From Bacteroidales bacterium (GTDB taxonomy: Bacteria > Bacteroidota > Bacteroidia > Bacteroidales > JAUNSR01), in NCBI GenBank assembly GCA_030539115.1, contig JAUNSR010000023.1:1-52728 (forward strand): a stretch of 52,728 nt of DNA. The letters are read 5' to 3'. Positions 1-8,349 of the stretch are shown here, in pieces. The translations under genes and the position numbers were made by a program. Within the stretch, counting starts at the first letter, position 1. Each line of letters starts with the position of its first letter. Below the pieces are notes generated by a model. The model was not told the origin of the DNA. It saw only the letters and a program-made list of their open reading frames with translations, and ran no database searches.

Positions 1-67
1 TTCCCATCGATTTTTCAATTTTCATTGTCGATTCTTGTTGACATACTTGACACTTTCCAAGCGTCAT
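1..67 (-). CDS. Possible N-terminal fragment of a gene cut by the window edge
   Basis: An ATG read on the minus strand at 67-65 opens 22 codons that run without a stop to the window edge. The peptide begins MTLGKCQVCQQE, so it has a CxxC pair at residues 6 and 9, as in small zinc-ribbon or treble-clef proteins. No ribosome binding site is visible, which is normal in this phylum. The fragment is too short to assign a family and could be a chance reading frame. Confidence 0.3.
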   Translation of the reverse strand, partial: MTLGKCQVCQQESTMKIEKSMG

Positions 68-397
68 TATAAAACTTTTAAAATTGAGGTTTAAAACTGT
101 TTTTCCTTTGGGATAAATGCTTTTGGTAAGCATTACTCTTATTAATAAACCGAAAAAAGAATAGAAATCATTGATTGTATAAAAAAGTTGTATCATAGAT
201 TTCAACCTTTGATTGGCTAATAAGTGATTTTCATACTAAAACAATAGCTAACAACTCTTTTGCTCTGTTAAAATCATTGAAATAGGGCGTTTTTTATAAT
301 GGCAATTTTAATTTTAGTTAAATAGATTACTAAAAAAGGAACTTTGTATAACATAGTACCAATAAATTTATACCTTTACAATAAATAAAAAAAAGAT
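68..397. other. Gene-free AT-rich stretch
   Basis: I see no convincing gene or structured element in this 330-base stretch. Near its right end a TTTG at 343-346 and a TACCTTTA at 371-378 resemble the Bacteroidetes -33 and -7 promoter boxes for the following padR gene, but their spacing (24 bases) is a little wider than the usual 19-21. Confidence 0.4.
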
Positions 398-730
398 ATG
401 AATACTGAGAATGTAAAATCGCAAATGAGAAAGGGTATTTTGGAGTATTGCACACTCCTTATACTTGACCGTGAGCGAGCTTACGTGTCTGATATTATAC
501 AATCTTTAAAAGAGTCTAAGTTGATAGTAGTAGAGGGCACCCTTTATCCTTTATTGACAAGGTTGAAGAATTCCGGGCTTTTGACTTATGAATGGGTCGA
601 ATCCACACAAGGACCTCCAAGAAAATACTATGAACTGACTGATAAGGGGCGATTGTTTTTAGCAGAGCTCGAGTCCTCGTGGAATGAACTGAATTATGTG
701 ATAAATCATATCCGAAGTAACAAATCATAA
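398..730 (+). CDS. PadR family transcriptional regulator
   Basis: This 110-residue protein has the size and pattern of short PadR regulators: a winged helix-turn-helix with the family signature around GTLYPLLTRLKNSGLL (about residues 47-62), followed by the wing (GPPRKYYELTDKGR) and a short C-terminal helix for dimerisation. PadR proteins bind DNA as dimers and repress membrane-stress or efflux genes until released by ligands. It lies 11 bases before a PspC-domain membrane protein, a pairing that is common in Bacteroidetes, so it probably autoregulates this two-gene operon. The ligand is unknown. The family call is secure; the target is inferred from context. Confidence 0.9.
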   Translation: MNTENVKSQMRKGILEYCTLLILDRERAYVSDIIQSLKESKLIVVEGTLYPLLTRLKNSGLLTYEWVESTQGPPRKYYELTDKGRLFLAELESSWNELNYVINHIRSNKS

Positions 731-741
731 AAATTATTATT

Positions 742-1761
742 ATGAACAAGACATTTACGATAAATTTAAATGGAAAAGTTTATCACATAAGTGAGGACGG
801 ATATGAAATTCTACGCAATTATTTGGATGAATTAAAGAACCACTTTGAAGGAGAGGAGGGTTCTGAAGAGATAATGGAGGATATCGAATCGAGAATTGGA
901 GAACTCTTTACCGAAAGGATGAGATTTGGAATGGAGGTTGTTGGAGTTGCCGATGTGGAGGATATTATCTCTGTCATGGGGCATCCCGACCAGATTGACG
1001 AACCGTCTGAGAGCATAGAAACCGATAAAAATAATATTGATTCGGATTCAAGCAAAGATGACTCAGCTTTTGACGAACAGAAGAACGTAACAACAAAGAA
1101 GTCTCATAAAAGATTGTTCAGAGATCCAAATGACAAGATAATCGGAGGCGTTTGTTCCGGACTTGGCTTATATTTAAATATTGAACCTTGGATATTAAGG
1201 GTTTTGTTTATTTTGGGATTCTTTTTTCTCATTGGAACGACAATTTTGATTTACGTAATTTTATGGATAGTAGTTCCTGAGGCAAAGACAGTATCTCAAA
1301 AACTTGAAATGAGGGGTGAATCTCCCAATGTTGAGAATATAAAGAATGCAGTTAATGACAGTGAAATTACTGCTCAACCCAAAAAAAGTGTCTTAGGCGA
1401 GATTTTGGGATTTATATTTAAAATATTTGCTCTATTTGTAGGTGGATGTTTGGGAGTTACGATATTGATGATATTGTTTTTTATGGGAATAATGATTTTC
1501 CCAATCACAATGTTTCATAATAGTAATTCCGAGATTTTTGATATGATAACGCCAATGCAAACACATTATTTTGAATTTGTCGGTAATCCTCTACCAATAT
1601 TTATTGCAGGGATAGTAGCTTTTTTATTGCCATTGTATATGTTGGTTCATGTTATTTTGGTAAGAACAGGAAAAGCTGTTCCATTAAGCAAAACAGCAAA
1701 TTGGTCGATATTAGGGATTTGGATTGTTGCCATTGCGGTGATTCTCTCCCAATTGATTTAA
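742..1761 (+). CDS. PspC-domain inner-membrane protein
   Basis: This 339-residue protein has an acidic cytoplasmic N-terminal region (residues 1-120) and then a PspC domain at about 124-181, recognisable by RLFRDPNDKIIGGVCSGLG and a following pair of hydrophobic helices ending in IVVPEAK. Two to three more membrane segments follow (about 215-250, 285-310, 320-339). PspC proteins sense or respond to envelope stress in the inner membrane. It is co-transcribed with the upstream PadR regulator, which suggests that PadR controls an envelope-stress response here. The last gene of the operon is followed by a strong terminator at 1971-2003. Confidence 0.88.
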   Translation: MNKTFTINLNGKVYHISEDGYEILRNYLDELKNHFEGEEGSEEIMEDIESRIGELFTERMRFGMEVVGVADVEDIISVMGHPDQIDEPSESIETDKNNIDSDSSKDDSAFDEQKNVTTKKSHKRLFRDPNDKIIGGVCSGLGLYLNIEPWILRVLFILGFFFLIGTTILIYVILWIVVPEAKTVSQKLEMRGESPNVENIKNAVNDSEITAQPKKSVLGEILGFIFKIFALFVGGCLGVTILMILFFMGIMIFPITMFHNSNSEIFDMITPMQTHYFEFVGNPLPIFIAGIVAFLLPLYMLVHVILVRTGKAVPLSKTANWSILGIWIVAIAVILSQLI

Positions 1762-1970
1762 CAAAGGAATAATTGAATTTAATGATAATGGATTTAGTTT
1801 AAATATGATAATTGGATTGTTTATCAAAAGGTGGATTCCAAAATTTATTCTTTTATTGAAAAGAATGTTTTTTAGAAATTGTCTTGAAGATAAATATGTT
1901 AATAGATAGAATAATTTGATAGGCCCGTGAGGGTTAGAATGTGTTTTCTCATAATTAGTAACAACATTAT

Positions 1971-2003
1971 AAAAAAGTCGCTTCCGTGAGGAAGCGACTT
2001 TTT
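1971..2003. terminator. Bidirectional terminator between convergent genes
   Basis: A perfect hairpin, AGTCGCTTCC with a GTGA loop and GGAAGCGACT, is flanked by A on the left and T on the right. It can stop transcription of the PspC gene from the left and of the HIT gene from the right. Confidence 0.9.
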
Positions 2004-2034
2004 AACTATTATGCAATATTATCGAAAGATAATA

Positions 2035-2430
2035 TTATTTAAAGGCAGATGCAATTTTATCAGCTATTTGCTTCATTTCATCATTGTCAAGCTTAAGCTT
2101 TGGATTCTTGAAATTTAAATCACCCTCGCTGTTAAGCGGCACAAGATGAATATGAGCATGAGGAACCTCCATTCCAAGCACGCAGGTGCCGATTCTTTTA
2201 CAAGGAATGACATCCTTTATAGCTTCAGCTACTTTCTTTGAAAATAAATGGAGAGCAGCAAGGTCTTCATCATCAAGATCGAAAATATAATCCACCTCTT
2301 TTTTAGGGATAACAAGGGTATGTCCCTTTACAAGAGGATTGATATCGAGAAAGGCGAAATTCTTATCGTCTTCAGCAATTTTATAACACGGTATTTCGCC
2401 GTTTATAATTCGTGTAAAAATACTTGCCAT
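2035..2430 (-). CDS. HIT family nucleotide-binding hydrolase
   Basis: The 131-residue protein has the histidine-triad signature HAHIHLVPL at about residues 91-99, in which the middle histidine is the nucleophile, and the N-terminal SIFTRIINGEIPCYKI pattern of the Hint branch. Hint proteins hydrolyse purine nucleoside phosphoramidates and related adenylates in the cytoplasm. The gene lies 15 bases after greA on the same strand, so the two are likely one transcript. The length is typical and no key residue is missing. The physiological substrate cannot be read from sequence. Confidence 0.93.
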   Translation of the reverse strand: MASIFTRIINGEIPCYKIAEDDKNFAFLDINPLVKGHTLVIPKKEVDYIFDLDDEDLAALHLFSKKVAEAIKDVIPCKRIGTCVLGMEVPHAHIHLVPLNSEGDLNFKNPKLKLDNDEMKQIADKIASAFK

Positions 2431-2445
2431 AAGGAAATTTTAATT

Positions 2446-2916
2446 TTAGAAAGAGATGTCGATGATTTCAAAAGACATAAGCCCGGAAGGAACTTTTATC
2501 TCAGCAATTTCTCCTACCTTTTTGCCAAGCAATCCTTTTGCAATAGGTGTGCTGACAGCAATTTTTCCCTCCTTAAGATTCGCCTCACTGTCAGAAACAA
2601 TAGTGTAGGTCATCTCCATTTTGTTTTTTACATTTTTAATTTTCACCTTGCTAAGAATCTGAACCGATTCATTAGTCAGTTTTGATTCATCAATAAGACG
2701 TGCTTTAGCAACCAGCTCTTTAAGCTGAGAAATTTTCATCTCAAGCATACCTTGAGCCTCTTTAGCTGCGTCATACTCAGCATTTTCAGACAAATCGCCT
2801 TTGTCTCTTGCCTCAGCAATCTGACGAGAAATTTCAGGACGCTTAATTGTTTCCAAATAAGAAATTTCATCGAGTAGCTTTTTATAGCCATCTTCGGTCA
2901 TATAACTTACTGCCAT
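2446..2916 (-). CDS. greA: Transcription elongation factor GreA
   Basis: At 156 residues this has the standard GreA length: an N-terminal antiparallel coiled coil (about 1-75, including RDKGDLSENAEYDAAKEAQ, with the acidic tip residues that enter the RNA polymerase secondary channel) and a C-terminal FKBP-like domain (about 80-156). GreA makes paused, backtracked polymerase cleave its transcript and resume. It is the first gene of a two-gene unit with the HIT hydrolase, an arrangement often seen in Bacteroidales. The start used here is the first ATG and is consistent with family members beginning MxxSYMTEDGYKKL. Confidence 0.96.
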   Translation of the reverse strand: MAVSYMTEDGYKKLLDEISYLETIKRPEISRQIAEARDKGDLSENAEYDAAKEAQGMLEMKISQLKELVAKARLIDESKLTNESVQILSKVKIKNVKNKMEMTYTIVSDSEANLKEGKIAVSTPIAKGLLGKKVGEIAEIKVPSGLMSFEIIDISF

Positions 2917-3030
2917 AATAAAATATTTATAGGTTTATAATTTATTTTAGATGTAAATAAGAAGCTTCAACTTCTTAAAATTTGTATTGGAAATGGGCTT
3001 ATTCAGATATTTGGAAATGTAATAATAAAA

Positions 3031-3078
3031 CAAAAAAGAATTCCAGCCATCTAAATGCTTGCCGGAACTCCTTTTTGT
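3031..3078 (-). terminator. Terminator after the TlpA-like gene
   Basis: On the minus strand an imperfect stem (GGAGTTCC with GGAATTC, one wobble pair) around a loop of about 17 bases is followed by a run of six T. It lies downstream of the TlpA-like gene and upstream of greA. Confidence 0.6.
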
Positions 3079-3151
3079 ATTAATGCAAATATAATAAAGT
3101 AATTTTCCGTTGTCAAGCAATAATTAAATGCTTAACAACATTAAAAAATAA

Positions 3152-4294
3152 TTAGTTAAGCAATTTGCTGATCGATATATCCAAACCTTTTAAATCGGTA
3201 ACTCTTGAAACAATGTTGCCCTCTTTATCAATTAAGTATGAGGTAGGTAAAGATGTAACATTAAAAGTTTTCGCATAATTTGAATAGATGCTTTCTTTGT
3301 CTCTTACAGTAATCCAAGGAAGATTTGATGATGTTACTTTCCAAAGATTTTCATCTGCATCAAGTGAGACCTGAAAGATTTCAAATCCTTTATCTTTAAA
3401 TTTATCGTAAATTGTAGATAAAGAAATATTAAATGGACCTGAATAATCAGTTTCGTAGGCTGTAAAACTTAAAAGCGTCACTTTCCCTTTCATATCGGAA
3501 AGTTTGATCTCTTTTCCTTTAATATTAGGAAGAACAATTTCAAGTGAATTTTGTTCCTGAATGCTCGATAAATCGACACCCGTCTCAGAAGCGCGACGTT
3601 GTTCTCTCATTGCCATAAGTACAATGTTTTTTAATTGTTTTGAACGCTCACTCTCAGGATAGAAAGAATCCCAGGAAGTTGCTACAGCACCGTATGCGCG
3701 AATGTCGCTTTTTAAATATGGGTCAAAAATAAGCAAGCCGTTTACTCTTTGAAAAAGAGTGAAATAAGCAGTCGCGGAACGTGGATTCTCAAAAATATAT
3801 GGAAGAGACCTGTCTTTATAAGTTTGTACAGCAGAAAGGACAGTGTCACTGAAGACCTGAGCTGAAATTTTCTTGTCGATATATAGTTTGTCAAATTTCT
3901 GAAGCTGTCCCTTAAGCTCAGTTCCAAAAGAAATTATAGTCCTGATTTTTTCGCTCTCCGGGGAATTTTGAACTTTATATGAAGAAAATAAATTATTGGC
4001 GTTTGCATCAACCTTAATAGTCTCACAAGAATCAACAGCAAGTGTAATCGTTTGATTGTCTATTTTCAGATTGAAAAAATCAGGAGTTGCCACAGCTTTT
4101 TGCCTGAACTTAAAATCGCCGTTCTCTTTAATTTTTACAGAATCAATGATTGAATTATTTGACATTCCACTGTTAAGAAGGTAAATTGTTTTACCATTGG
4201 CATCAGCAATCTTACCCTCGATAACAAACTGTTTGTCTTTTGAACAAGAGGCTAAAAGAAGACATAAAGTGGAAAAAAATATGATGCGTTTCAT
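3152..4294 (-). CDS. TlpA-like thioredoxin-fold lipoprotein lacking the CxxC
   Basis: This 380-residue protein starts with a lipoprotein signal (LLLASC, lipidated Cys17), carries a DUF4369-type beta domain at about 25-120, a helical linker, and a C-terminal thioredoxin/AhpC-like domain at about 250-375. Such proteins normally act as periplasmic thiol-disulfide reductases. Here the active-site position, usually WCxxC, reads YSGPF (residues 284-288), so both cysteines are replaced; the cis-proline loop (SLP, 348-350) is kept. The fold is therefore probably intact, but dithiol chemistry is not possible at this site. It is a single-gene unit with its own promoter and terminator. A binding or scaffolding role is the likeliest inference. 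Confidence 0.85.
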   Translation of the reverse strand: MKRIIFFSTLCLLLASCSKDKQFVIEGKIADANGKTIYLLNSGMSNNSIIDSVKIKENGDFKFRQKAVATPDFFNLKIDNQTITLAVDSCETIKVDANANNLFSSYKVQNSPESEKIRTIISFGTELKGQLQKFDKLYIDKKISAQVFSDTVLSAVQTYKDRSLPYIFENPRSATAYFTLFQRVNGLLIFDPYLKSDIRAYGAVATSWDSFYPESERSKQLKNIVLMAMREQRRASETGVDLSSIQEQNSLEIVLPNIKGKEIKLSDMKGKVTLLSFTAYETDYSGPFNISLSTIYDKFKDKGFEIFQVSLDADENLWKVTSSNLPWITVRDKESIYSNYAKTFNVTSLPTSYLIDKEGNIVSRVTDLKGLDISISKLLN

Positions 4295-4423
4295 TTTGAA
4301 AAATTGATAAATTACTTTTTAAAAAGAAAAAGACTTAATATAAATCCAATATATAAGGAAGAATAAAACATTTTTGTTGTAGAATGTTTTAAAATACGAT
4401 GATTGTTACCGTGTTTCCCTTTG

Positions 4424-4455
4424 GCAAAGATACTATTTTAAAAGATTTAAACAAT
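4424..4455 (-). promoter_or_regulatory. Promoter of the TlpA-like gene
   Basis: On the minus strand TATCTTTGC (4432-4424) matches the Bacteroidetes -7 box TAnnTTTG, and ATTG (4455-4452) sits 19 bases upstream at the -33 position. The leader to the start codon is about 125 bases. Confidence 0.5.
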
Positions 4456-4496
4456 GATAGTTGATAAGAAGTGAGTTTTATTTCATTTTCAGTACG

Positions 4497-4522
4497 TTTG
4501 ACCTAAACTTTAATTATATTTG
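4497..4522 (+). promoter_or_regulatory. Candidate promoter of pnp
   Basis: TATATTTG at 4515-4522 fits the -7 box TAnnTTTG and a TTTG lies at 4497-4500, but only 14 bases separate them rather than the usual 19-21. The -7 box alone is a reasonable call; the start codon follows 34 bases later. Confidence 0.35.
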
Positions 4523-4556
4523 CCACAATTTGACAGAAAGTGAATAAGAAATAATT

Positions 4557-6779
4557 ATGATTAACCCTATTGTTAAAACAATCGATTTAGGAGATGGAAG
4601 AACCATCACTATCGAGACAGGCAAGTTAGCTAAGCAAGCTGATGGCGCCGTAGAGGTTAGAATGGGCGGTACAATGCTTTTAGCTACCGTCGTATCTGCT
4701 ACTGAAGTTGGTCCTGGCGTAGACTTTATGCCTTTGTCTGTTGACTATAAAGAGAAGTTTGCTTCTGCTGGGCGTTTCCCAGGAGGATTTACTAAAAGAG
4801 AAGGTCGACCTTCCGATTATGAGATCTTAACATCGCGTTTGATAGATAGAGCTCTTCGTCCGCTTTTCCCTGAAGACTACCATGCTGATACTTTTGTTAA
4901 TGTAACTTTGTATTCAGCTGATAATGAAACTATGCCGGATGCTTTAGCCGGTCTTGCCGCTTCTGCTGCCCTTGCAGTTTCTGATATACCTTTTAATGGT
5001 CCTATTTCTGAAGTACGTGTTGCACGTATAGATGGAGAATTTAAAATCAATCCGACTTTTGCTGAGCTTGAAAAGGCTGATATGGATATTATGGTTGCTG
5101 CAACCATGGATAACATTATGATGGTTGAAGGTGAAATGGATGAGGTTTCTGAGAATGATTTGCTTGAAGCAATGAAGGCTGCTCATGAAGCTATTAAAGT
5201 TCATTGTAAAGTTCAACTTGAACTAATGGAAGCTGCAGGTAAAACTGTAAAACGCACATATTGTCATGAAGAAAATGATGAAGAGCTTAAAAAAGCTGTT
5301 CATGAGGCTTGTTATGAGAAAGCTTATGCTATTGCTTCCCAAGGTAATGCCAACAAACATGCCCGTGGTGACGCTTTTGATAATATTGTAAAGGAATATA
5401 TCGAATCGCTTGACCCTGAATATGCAGCTGAAAAAATTGGTTTAATCAAACGTTACTATCATGATGTAGAGAAAGAGGCAATGCGTCGCTCTATTTTGGA
5501 TGAAGGCAAACGTCTTGATGGCAGAACAACAACAGAAATCCGTCCTATTTGGTCAGAAGTAGATTATATTCCAGGACCTCACGGATCTGCTGTTTTTACT
5601 CGTGGTGAAACACAATCTCTTACTACTTGTACATTAGGTACTAAGTTGGATGAGAAAATGATAGACGAAGTTTTGAATCAAGGACGCGAGCGTTTCTTGC
5701 TTCATTATAATTTTCCTCCATTCTCTACAGGTGAAGCGAGAGCTTCAAGAGGAATTGGACGTCGTGAAATAGGTCATGGTAATCTTGCAAACCGTGCTTT
5801 GAAACGTATGATTCCTCAGGATTATCCTTATGTCGTTCGTTTGGTTTCAGATATTCTTGAATCAAATGGTTCATCTTCTATGGCAACTGTTTGTGCCGGA
5901 ACTCTTGCTCTTATGGATGCAGGAGTGCAGATTAAAGCTCCGGTTTCTGGTATTGCTATGGGATTGATTAAAGATGCTGGTGATTCTAAATTTGCTATTC
6001 TTTCCGATATATTGGGTGATGAGGATCATCTTGGTGATATGGACTTTAAAGTAACAGGAACTTCAAAAGGTATCACTGCAACTCAGATGGATATCAAGGT
6101 TGATGGTCTTTCTTATGAAATTCTTGAAAAAGCTTTAAATCAAGCCAAAGATGGTAGAGCTCATATTCTTGGTAAAATCCTTGAGACTATGCCTGCTCCT
6201 CGTAAAGAACTAAAAGACCACGCTCCTCGTATTGAAGTTATCATGGTTCCTAAAGAATTTATCGGAGCTATCATCGGTCCTGGAGGAAAAATTATTCAAG
6301 GAATTCAGGAAGTAACCGGCGCTGTCGTTACTATTGAAGAGATTGAAAACCAAGGTCGTGTGGAAATTTCTGCTAATAACAGACAAGCTATTGAAGCTGC
6401 TGTTGCTAAGGTTAAAGGCATTATCGCTATCCCTGAGGAGGGCGAAACTTATGTCGGTAAAGTTAAGACTTTACAGCCTTTTGGCGCATTTGTTGAATTT
6501 ATGCCTGGTAAAGATGGACTTCTTCATATTTCTGAAATTAGTTGGGATCGTATCGAAACTATGGAAGAATCAGGAATTAAGGAGGGTGATGAATTAACAG
6601 TAAAACTTATTGAAATTGATAAGAAAACTGGTAAATTCCGTTTGTCTATGAAAGCATTGACTCCTCGTCCTCCTCGTAAAGAGGGTGAAAGTGATTCTTT
6701 CGAACCAAGACGTGAACGTCACGATAGAAGAGATGACAATAGAGAAAGAAAACCTTTCTTTAAAAAACCTCAGCAATAA
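4557..6779 (+). CDS. pnp: Polyribonucleotide nucleotidyltransferase (PNPase)
   Basis: This 740-residue protein has the full PNPase architecture: a first RNase PH domain (about 10-145), a helical linker, the catalytic second RNase PH domain (about 310-530), a KH domain with the GPGG RNA-binding loop (about 555-610) and an S1 domain ([15 protein letters not shown], about 620-690). It degrades RNA from the 3' end by phosphorolysis, usually as a trimer and often with RNase E/degradosome partners. The last 40 residues are an Arg/Lys/Asp-rich disordered tail, probably extra RNA binding. It is transcribed alone. Its 3' untranslated region carries a diverged copy of the window's 84-bp repeat, followed by a strong terminator. 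Confidence 0.98.
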   Translation: MINPIVKTIDLGDGRTITIETGKLAKQADGAVEVRMGGTMLLATVVSATEVGPGVDFMPLSVDYKEKFASAGRFPGGFTKREGRPSDYEILTSRLIDRALRPLFPEDYHADTFVNVTLYSADNETMPDALAGLAASAALAVSDIPFNGPISEVRVARIDGEFKINPTFAELEKADMDIMVAATMDNIMMVEGEMDEVSENDLLEAMKAAHEAIKVHCKVQLELMEAAGKTVKRTYCHEENDEELKKAVHEACYEKAYAIASQGNANKHARGDAFDNIVKEYIESLDPEYAAEKIGLIKRYYHDVEKEAMRRSILDEGKRLDGRTTTEIRPIWSEVDYIPGPHGSAVFTRGETQSLTTCTLGTKLDEKMIDEVLNQGRERFLLHYNFPPFSTGEARASRGIGRREIGHGNLANRALKRMIPQDYPYVVRLVSDILESNGSSSMATVCAGTLALMDAGVQIKAPVSGIAMGLIKDAGDSKFAILSDILGDEDHLGDMDFKVTGTSKGITATQMDIKVDGLSYEILEKALNQAKDGRAHILGKILETMPAPRKELKDHAPRIEVIMVPKEFIGAIIGPGGKIIQGIQEVTGAVVTIEEIENQGRVEISANNRQAIEAAVAKVKGIIAIPEEGETYVGKVKTLQPFGAFVEFMPGKDGLLHISEISWDRIETMEESGIKEGDELTVKLIEIDKKTGKFRLSMKALTPRPPRKEGESDSFEPRRERHDRRDDNRERKPFFKKPQQ

Positions 6780-6792
6780 TTCTTTAATAGAT

Positions 6793-6873
6793 AAATTTCG
6801 CCTTATTAATCCCATTTTTAAAATGAAAACTTTTAAGTGGTAATTGAATTCGGCTTGTATTATTTTTAAATAA
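6793..6873 (-). repeat. Diverged copy of the 84-bp repeat element
   Basis: This stretch between the pnp stop and its terminator aligns without any gap over 81 bases with the tandem units at 19280-19447; I count about 57 matches in the first 80. The best-kept parts are the ends (TTTCGCC and ATTGAATTCGGCTTGTATTA). The centre is the least conserved in sequence but still folds: CCA plus TTTTTAAAA pairs with TTTTAA plus TGG at 6812-6840, the same place as the hairpin of the tandem copies. Strand is given by the inferred structured (minus) strand. Confidence 0.65.
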
Positions 6874-6878
6874 AATAT

Positions 6879-6914
6879 AAAAAAAGTCAGACTAAACATT
6901 AGTCTGACTTTTTT
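6879..6914. terminator. Bidirectional terminator between pnp and the MATE gene
   Basis: A perfect 11-bp stem, AGTCAGACTAA with TTAGTCTGACT, has a three-base loop and is flanked by A and T runs on both sides. It serves the convergent pnp and MATE genes. Confidence 0.9.
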
Positions 6915-6945
6915 ATGCCTATATCAATATTTTATTTAATTGCTA

Positions 6946-8349
6946 TTATTTACTATCTGTGCTCATTGCTATTTTAAATCTTTTCCATTGATAATTTAAA
7001 AAGAAGAACGCAACAATTCCAGCAATAACATCAGATGTTGGAGAAGCAATCCAAACACCTGTTAAATCATAAAATTGTGGAAGAATCCATATAAGAGGAA
7101 TCAAAAACAGAACCTGACGCGAAAGACTAAGAAAAATAGCTTTCCAAGCCATGCCTAATGATTGAAACAGATTGGTTGTTACAATTTGGAATCCTACAAT
7201 AGGAAATGCAAGAAGAGTAAATCTAAGTCCGGGAACAGCAATCGCCATTAGCTCCTTATCTGTTGTAAATCCATTTACTATTATATCAGGAATGAAAAGG
7301 GCCAACAAGAAACCAACGGCAGAAATAATCGTGGCTACAATTACTGTTTTATTATATGCACGTTCCACCCTTAAAATATTCCTTGCTCCATAATTATAGC
7401 CAACAATAGGCTGCATTCCCTGACATAAACCAATTATTAACATAACAAGAACCATAGAAACGCTGTTTATAATTCCAAAAGCGCCAATAGCCAAGTCTCC
7501 TCCATGAAGCAATAGGCTTCTATTCATTATAACATTTACCACACTCGCTGTGACATTAATAAGAAATGGAGACATACCGATACTTATAATAGAAATAATT
7601 ATTCGCTTGTTAAGTTTAAATCCTTCTTTATGGAAACTAATTGTATGATTGGAATTTGAAAAATGAATCATCACCCATACAGTTGTTATTGCCATTGATA
7701 TAACGGTGGCAATAGCTGCTCCTTCAATTCCCATTTTAAAGCCAAAAATAAAAATAGGGTCTAAAATCACATTGGCAAGAGCACTAATCATCATTGTAAG
7801 CATAGCTTTTTGGGGATAGCCTGATGCTCTCATCATATTATTAAAGCCAAAACTTAAATTGTTGAGCATTGTAAATGGAATGATTATCTTTAGATAATCA
7901 ACAGCATAAGGCAAAGTGACATCAGTTCCTCCATAAGCTTTTAATATTGGCTTAAGCCAAATAAAATTAATAAGGCTATATAAGGAAGCGATTATCATTA
8001 CAAGAATTAGACTGTTTCCGAGTACCTTCTCTGCTTTTGGTCTATCTCCTTTACCAAGAAAAATAGATATTCTTGCGCCTGCTCCTGCTCCGATAAGCAT
8101 TCCACATGCGCCGGAAAGAGTCATCACAGGAAACGTTAAAGCTAATCCTGAAATAGCTTCAGCTCCTACTCCCTGCCCGATGTATATTCTATCTACAATA
8201 TTATACAGAGACATTACCATTGTCCCTACTATTGCAGGAATAGCATAGGTAGCAAGCAATTTACCTATAGATTCGTGTCCGAGTCTATCTGTAATGGTTT
8301 TGTTATCTAAAGTTGTTGATTCTTTATTCTCTTTCTTTCCAGTCACCAT
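6946..8349 (-). CDS. MATE family multidrug/toxin efflux transporter
   Basis: The 467-residue polytopic protein has the two six-helix halves of MATE exporters, with family patterns such as the first-helix PAIVGTMVMSLYNIVDRIYIGQ and AISGLALTFPVM in the N-half and a matching LGMAWKAIFLSLSRQ in the C-half. MATE proteins expel cationic drugs and metabolites by Na+ or H+ antiport across the inner membrane. The start codon lies inside the last 26 bases of ispG, implying translational coupling. About 40 polar residues precede the first helix, so a later start is possible, but none is clearly better. Substrate cannot be inferred. Confidence 0.93.
   Translation of the reverse strand: MVTGKKENKESTTLDNKTITDRLGHESIGKLLATYAIPAIVGTMVMSLYNIVDRIYIGQGVGAEAISGLALTFPVMTLSGACGMLIGAGAGARISIFLGKGDRPKAEKVLGNSLILVMIIASLYSLINFIWLKPILKAYGGTDVTLPYAVDYLKIIIPFTMLNNLSFGFNNMMRASGYPQKAMLTMMISALANVILDPIFIFGFKMGIEGAAIATVISMAITTVWVMIHFSNSNHTISFHKEGFKLNKRIIISIISIGMSPFLINVTASVVNVIMNRSLLLHGGDLAIGAFGIINSVSMVLVMLIIGLCQGMQPIVGYNYGARNILRVERAYNKTVIVATIISAVGFLLALFIPDIIVNGFTTDKELMAIAVPGLRFTLLAFPIVGFQIVTTNLFQSLGMAWKAIFLSLSRQVLFLIPLIWILPQFYDLTGVWIASPTSDVIAGIVAFFFLNYQWKRFKIAMSTDSK

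Noticed and set aside
2248..2685. A long plus-strand frame opposite HIT and greA
   Set aside because: It is antisense to two well-supported genes and spans their junction; no domain.
6594..6899. A minus-strand frame at the end of pnp as a gene
   Set aside because: It overlaps the S1 domain and tail of PNPase in antisense; only the part matching the 84-bp repeat is of interest.
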